Shown piece after piece: positions 61,880 to 64,000 of a stretch of 64,000 nucleotides of DNA. Positions within the stretch are counted from its first letter, which is position 1. Every line of letters starts with the position of its first letter. Source of the DNA: Gilliamella sp. ESL0443. GTDB lineage: Bacteria > Pseudomonadota > Gammaproteobacteria > Enterobacterales > Orbaceae. Location of the stretch: positions 930,001-994,000 of the forward strand of contig NZ_CP048263.1 of the NCBI RefSeq assembly GCF_019469165.1. Direction: 5' to 3'. Made by a program: the position numbers and the translations under genes. The notes beneath the pieces were generated by a model that worked only from the letters and a program-made list of their open reading frames with translations, was not told the origin of the DNA and did no database searches.

Positions 61880-62923
61880 ATGTTAAGTTTCAAGAAAACA
61901 ATTATCGCTACAACTGTTGCGCTTATTCCATTTTGTTCTTTTGCTGCTCAGCAATTAACTGAAGAACAAGCAAACAGCATGCAATCTTTTAAAAGCATTA
62001 CGATTCGAGGTGCTTTTTATACTGATAGCGATTATGTTATGGCTATGTCAAAGGCTGCAGACAATGAAGGAGCTGCTTCTTTTTACATAACAACAACAAA
62101 TATCAGCCCTTCTAATGATACTTTGCGTATCGTTTATGCAAAATTATACAAAGCAGACGCACCTAAAGCTTTAGAACAACCAGAAACTTTACGTAAATTT
62201 GAAGGTGTTTACGAATATCCAAAATCTAAAGCAATTCGCTTAGAACCATTTAATATTGTGCGTATTCGTGGATACTTTCCGACAGATTATGATGTAAATC
62301 AAGCTATTGCTAAAGAAGCATCAGCGCAAGGTGCATATGGCTTTTATATAGATTCACGTTCAGAATTAGGCAGTAATATTCAAGTAGCTGCTTATTTATT
62401 TAAAAAAGACGCTCCTGAACGTAAATTACAACCTGAAAATGCTATTCCTTACGATTCTGAAGCAGGTCAATTAGCATTAGCTAAAGGTGGAGAAGCTGCA
62501 ATGCAGGTTGAAAAACCTGGTTATTACTCCCCTTCTGCATTTAACGAGAAATATTATGCAGATAAATTTAATAATAAAGTAATTGATAAAACTACAACAA
62601 ATTCTGCTGCAACTAATAAAGTTACAACAACATCAAATACAGAAACAATAAGTACCGTTGCCACTGAACCTCAAAGAGTAACTCGTTACACTGTCACTCT
62701 TCCTGATGGGCGAAAAATTCAGGAACTTAACGATGCAACTGCGGCTAAAATGGTTGCCTTTGATACACTGAAATTTAGAGGTTACTACGTTACTGATCAG
62801 GAAATTTCATATCAAGCAGGAAAAAGAGCAATAGACGCTGGGGCTAAATATTATCATATTGCTCGAGTTGCTCATGATTCTAAAGGGCCAAACATCACTG
62901 TATTTGTAGATCTTTACAAATAA
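61880..62923 (+). CDS. ydgH: YdgH-type periplasmic protein with three DUF1471 domains
   Basis: The 347-residue protein has a signal peptide (about 1-22, cleavage after SFA). Three DUF1471 (YhcN-type) modules lie at about 35-95, 120-175 and 285-347, each with I.IRG...TD..V..A...A...GA..YYI. A Thr/Asn/Ser-rich linker (about 215-270) separates the second and third. E. coli YdgH, of similar design, is tied to envelope stress and virulence-related surface functions. Gene lies 47 bases after fnr. Confidence 0.9.
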   Translation: MLSFKKTIIATTVALIPFCSFAAQQLTEEQANSMQSFKSITIRGAFYTDSDYVMAMSKAADNEGAASFYITTTNISPSNDTLRIVYAKLYKADAPKALEQPETLRKFEGVYEYPKSKAIRLEPFNIVRIRGYFPTDYDVNQAIAKEASAQGAYGFYIDSRSELGSNIQVAAYLFKKDAPERKLQPENAIPYDSEAGQLALAKGGEAAMQVEKPGYYSPSAFNEKYYADKFNNKVIDKTTTNSAATNKVTTTSNTETISTVATEPQRVTRYTVTLPDGRKIQELNDATAAKMVAFDTLKFRGYYVTDQEISYQAGKRAIDAGAKYYHIARVAHDSKGPNITVFVDLYK

Positions 62924-62930
62924 TCAAAAT

Positions 62931-62954
62931 GGGCGCATAAGCGCCCTTCTTTTT
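62931..62954 (+). terminator. Terminator after ydgH
   Basis: The six-base stem GGGCGC/GCGCCC with loop ATAA is followed by TTCTTTTTT. Confidence 0.9.
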
Positions 62955-62972
62955 TATCCTTATAATTATATT

Positions 62973-64000
62973 CTATAATTCAGAAGATACAGTTTCTATT
63001 TGTTGTTTTATCCTTTTTGCAGAAATTGGATACGGTGTGCCGAGTTGTTGAGCGAATAAGTTAACTCTAAGTTCTTCTATCATCCATTTAATATTCGTAA
63101 CATCATTCAATGATTTTTGATTTTCTGACAAACTATTAAACCAACTTTGATATTCGTTTTTCACTTCTTCTATTATATTCATTGATTGTCTATCTTTAGC
63201 CACATTAGTTCCTAGCTTCTCTATCCGTTTTTCTATAGCAGTTAAATAGCGATAAATATCATGGAGTTTGTTATAACCAGTTTTTGCCACAAAACCCTTA
63301 TAAACTAGCTCATTTAGCTGCGCTTTGATATCAGATAACGCAAATGCTAAAGACAAATCGATACGGCCTTTAAGTTTTTTATTAATATTAAAATGGAGAG
63401 TTAAAATTGATTCCACTTGTTTAGCTATATCCACTACAATTTCATTGATATGCTCTTTGGTATAACCTAACAGTTCTTGATATTGTTCTTGATTTTTAAC
63501 TTTCTGATTGTACTTCTTAATCAAGTAGTCTATTCCACAGGCAATGCAGTCATCAATAAGGTTAAGAACTGTACCGAATGAATTAAAATATAAGCCTAAT
63601 TTAGATTTATTTGGTAACTTTTCGTGCAAATATTTAATTGGAGATGGAATATTTAAAATCAACAATCGTCTAATCCCGAGCTTGGTTAATCTTTTTTGTT
63701 CCTCAAGTGAATCAACCAGTTTAATACTGACCGAATTTTGATTATCAATGATGGCTGGATAGGCTTTAACTGTATAATTATTTTGTTTTTCTTCATAAAT
63801 ACTTGGTAAGTGACCAAAATTCCAATCAATAATATTATCTTTCTCTATTTTGACAGATTTTTTTTGAGTCAGCGATGATAATGCTTCTTGAACTTCTGTT
63901 TTAAGATGTTCTTTAATCATCATTAGATCTTTGCCAAAAGCTATTTCTCGTCCCTTATCAACGATACTAAAATTCATTTTTAAGTAATCTGGTACTTGTT
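62973..64000 (-). CDS. hrpA: ATP-dependent RNA helicase HrpA, C-terminal part (window edge)
   Basis: This is a minus-strand frame open to the window end; about 342 codons are present. It matches the C-terminal region of HrpA (DUF3418 domain) downstream of the DEAH helicase core: VPDYLKMNFSIVDKGREIAFGKDL, then WNFGHLP and TKLGIRRLLIL, and the closing VRLFAQQLGTPYPIS-like segment (VNLFAQQLGTPYPISAKRI). The helicase motifs lie outside the window. HrpA acts on stalled ribosomes in mRNA. Convergent with ydgH. Confidence 0.9.
   Translation of the reverse strand, partial: QVPDYLKMNFSIVDKGREIAFGKDLMMIKEHLKTEVQEALSSLTQKKSVKIEKDNIIDWNFGHLPSIYEEKQNNYTVKAYPAIIDNQNSVSIKLVDSLEEQKRLTKLGIRRLLILNIPSPIKYLHEKLPNKSKLGLYFNSFGTVLNLIDDCIACGIDYLIKKYNQKVKNQEQYQELLGYTKEHINEIVVDIAKQVESILTLHFNINKKLKGRIDLSLAFALSDIKAQLNELVYKGFVAKTGYNKLHDIYRYLTAIEKRIEKLGTNVAKDRQSMNIIEEVKNEYQSWFNSLSENQKSLNDVTNIKWMIEELRVNLFAQQLGTPYPISAKRIKQQIETVSSEL

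Overview
The window is a strongly AT-rich chromosomal segment of a gammaproteobacterium. Several gene orders match Enterobacterales and their relatives: uvrC-pgsA-tRNA, thrS-infC-rpmI-rplT-pheM-pheS-pheT-ihfA, yohJ-yohK-sanA, artP-artI-artQ-artM-uvrC, yhiI-rbbA-yhhJ and umuDC. The proteins are close to their E. coli counterparts, while base composition and intergenic sequence are far more AT-rich. An Orbaceae member (Gilliamella, Frischella or Orbus type, insect-gut symbionts) fits best. This is an inference from composition and synteny, not a database result.

Positions 1-4.9 kb are accessory and eroded: a 3' tRNA-half-like sequence, the C-terminal end of a phage terminase large subunit, a twice-broken membrane-protein gene, ynfA, two small secreted proteins, a membrane-anchored WYL-like protein and a small zinc-ribbon protein. 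Positions 4.9-11.3 kb hold a nikABCDE-type ABC importer operon ending in a MATE exporter, with a Fur-box-like site upstream. Positions 11.6-21 kb carry housekeeping and stress genes: rhlE, yggL, ybiT, two transporters, yaaA, yccJ, rbn (RNase Z), an HxlR-regulator remnant and argE. Positions 21-28 kb hold yhiI-rbbA-yhhJ and an SOS-type umuDC operon with a LexA-box-like site. Positions 28-33.5 kb hold a Fur-box TonB-dependent receptor, an aldo-keto reductase, and a WYL regulator divergent from a VOC protein.

Positions 33.7-39.7 kb contain tRNA-Gly, tRNA-Leu, pgsA, uvrC and the art arginine importer, all on the minus strand. Positions 40-47 kb hold sanA, yohK, yohJ, sbcB, a secreted MetX-like hydrolase, ubiT and a CPA1 Na+/H+ antiporter. 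Positions 47-59 kb are the translation core: recO, thrS, infC, rpmI, rplT, pheM, pheS, pheT, ihfA, the 4.5S RNA, htpX and rlhA. Position 59.3 kb to the end has a partly accessory gap with a small basic protein and two adjacent hairpins, followed by fnr, ydgH and the start of hrpA.

Regulation readable in the sequence includes two Fur-like boxes, one LexA-like box, a palindromic operator between the WYL regulator and its VOC neighbour, a ThrRS-type translational operator before thrS, an AUU start for infC, a complete Phe leader-peptide attenuator before pheST, and a hairpin separating the arginine-binding protein from its permeases. No CRISPR array, complete insertion sequence, rRNA operon or replication origin was seen. 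The most interesting leads are the Fur-box nik-MATE operon, the adjacent hairpins upstream of a small basic protein, a three-copy intergenic 27-bp repeat, and the membrane-anchored WYL protein.
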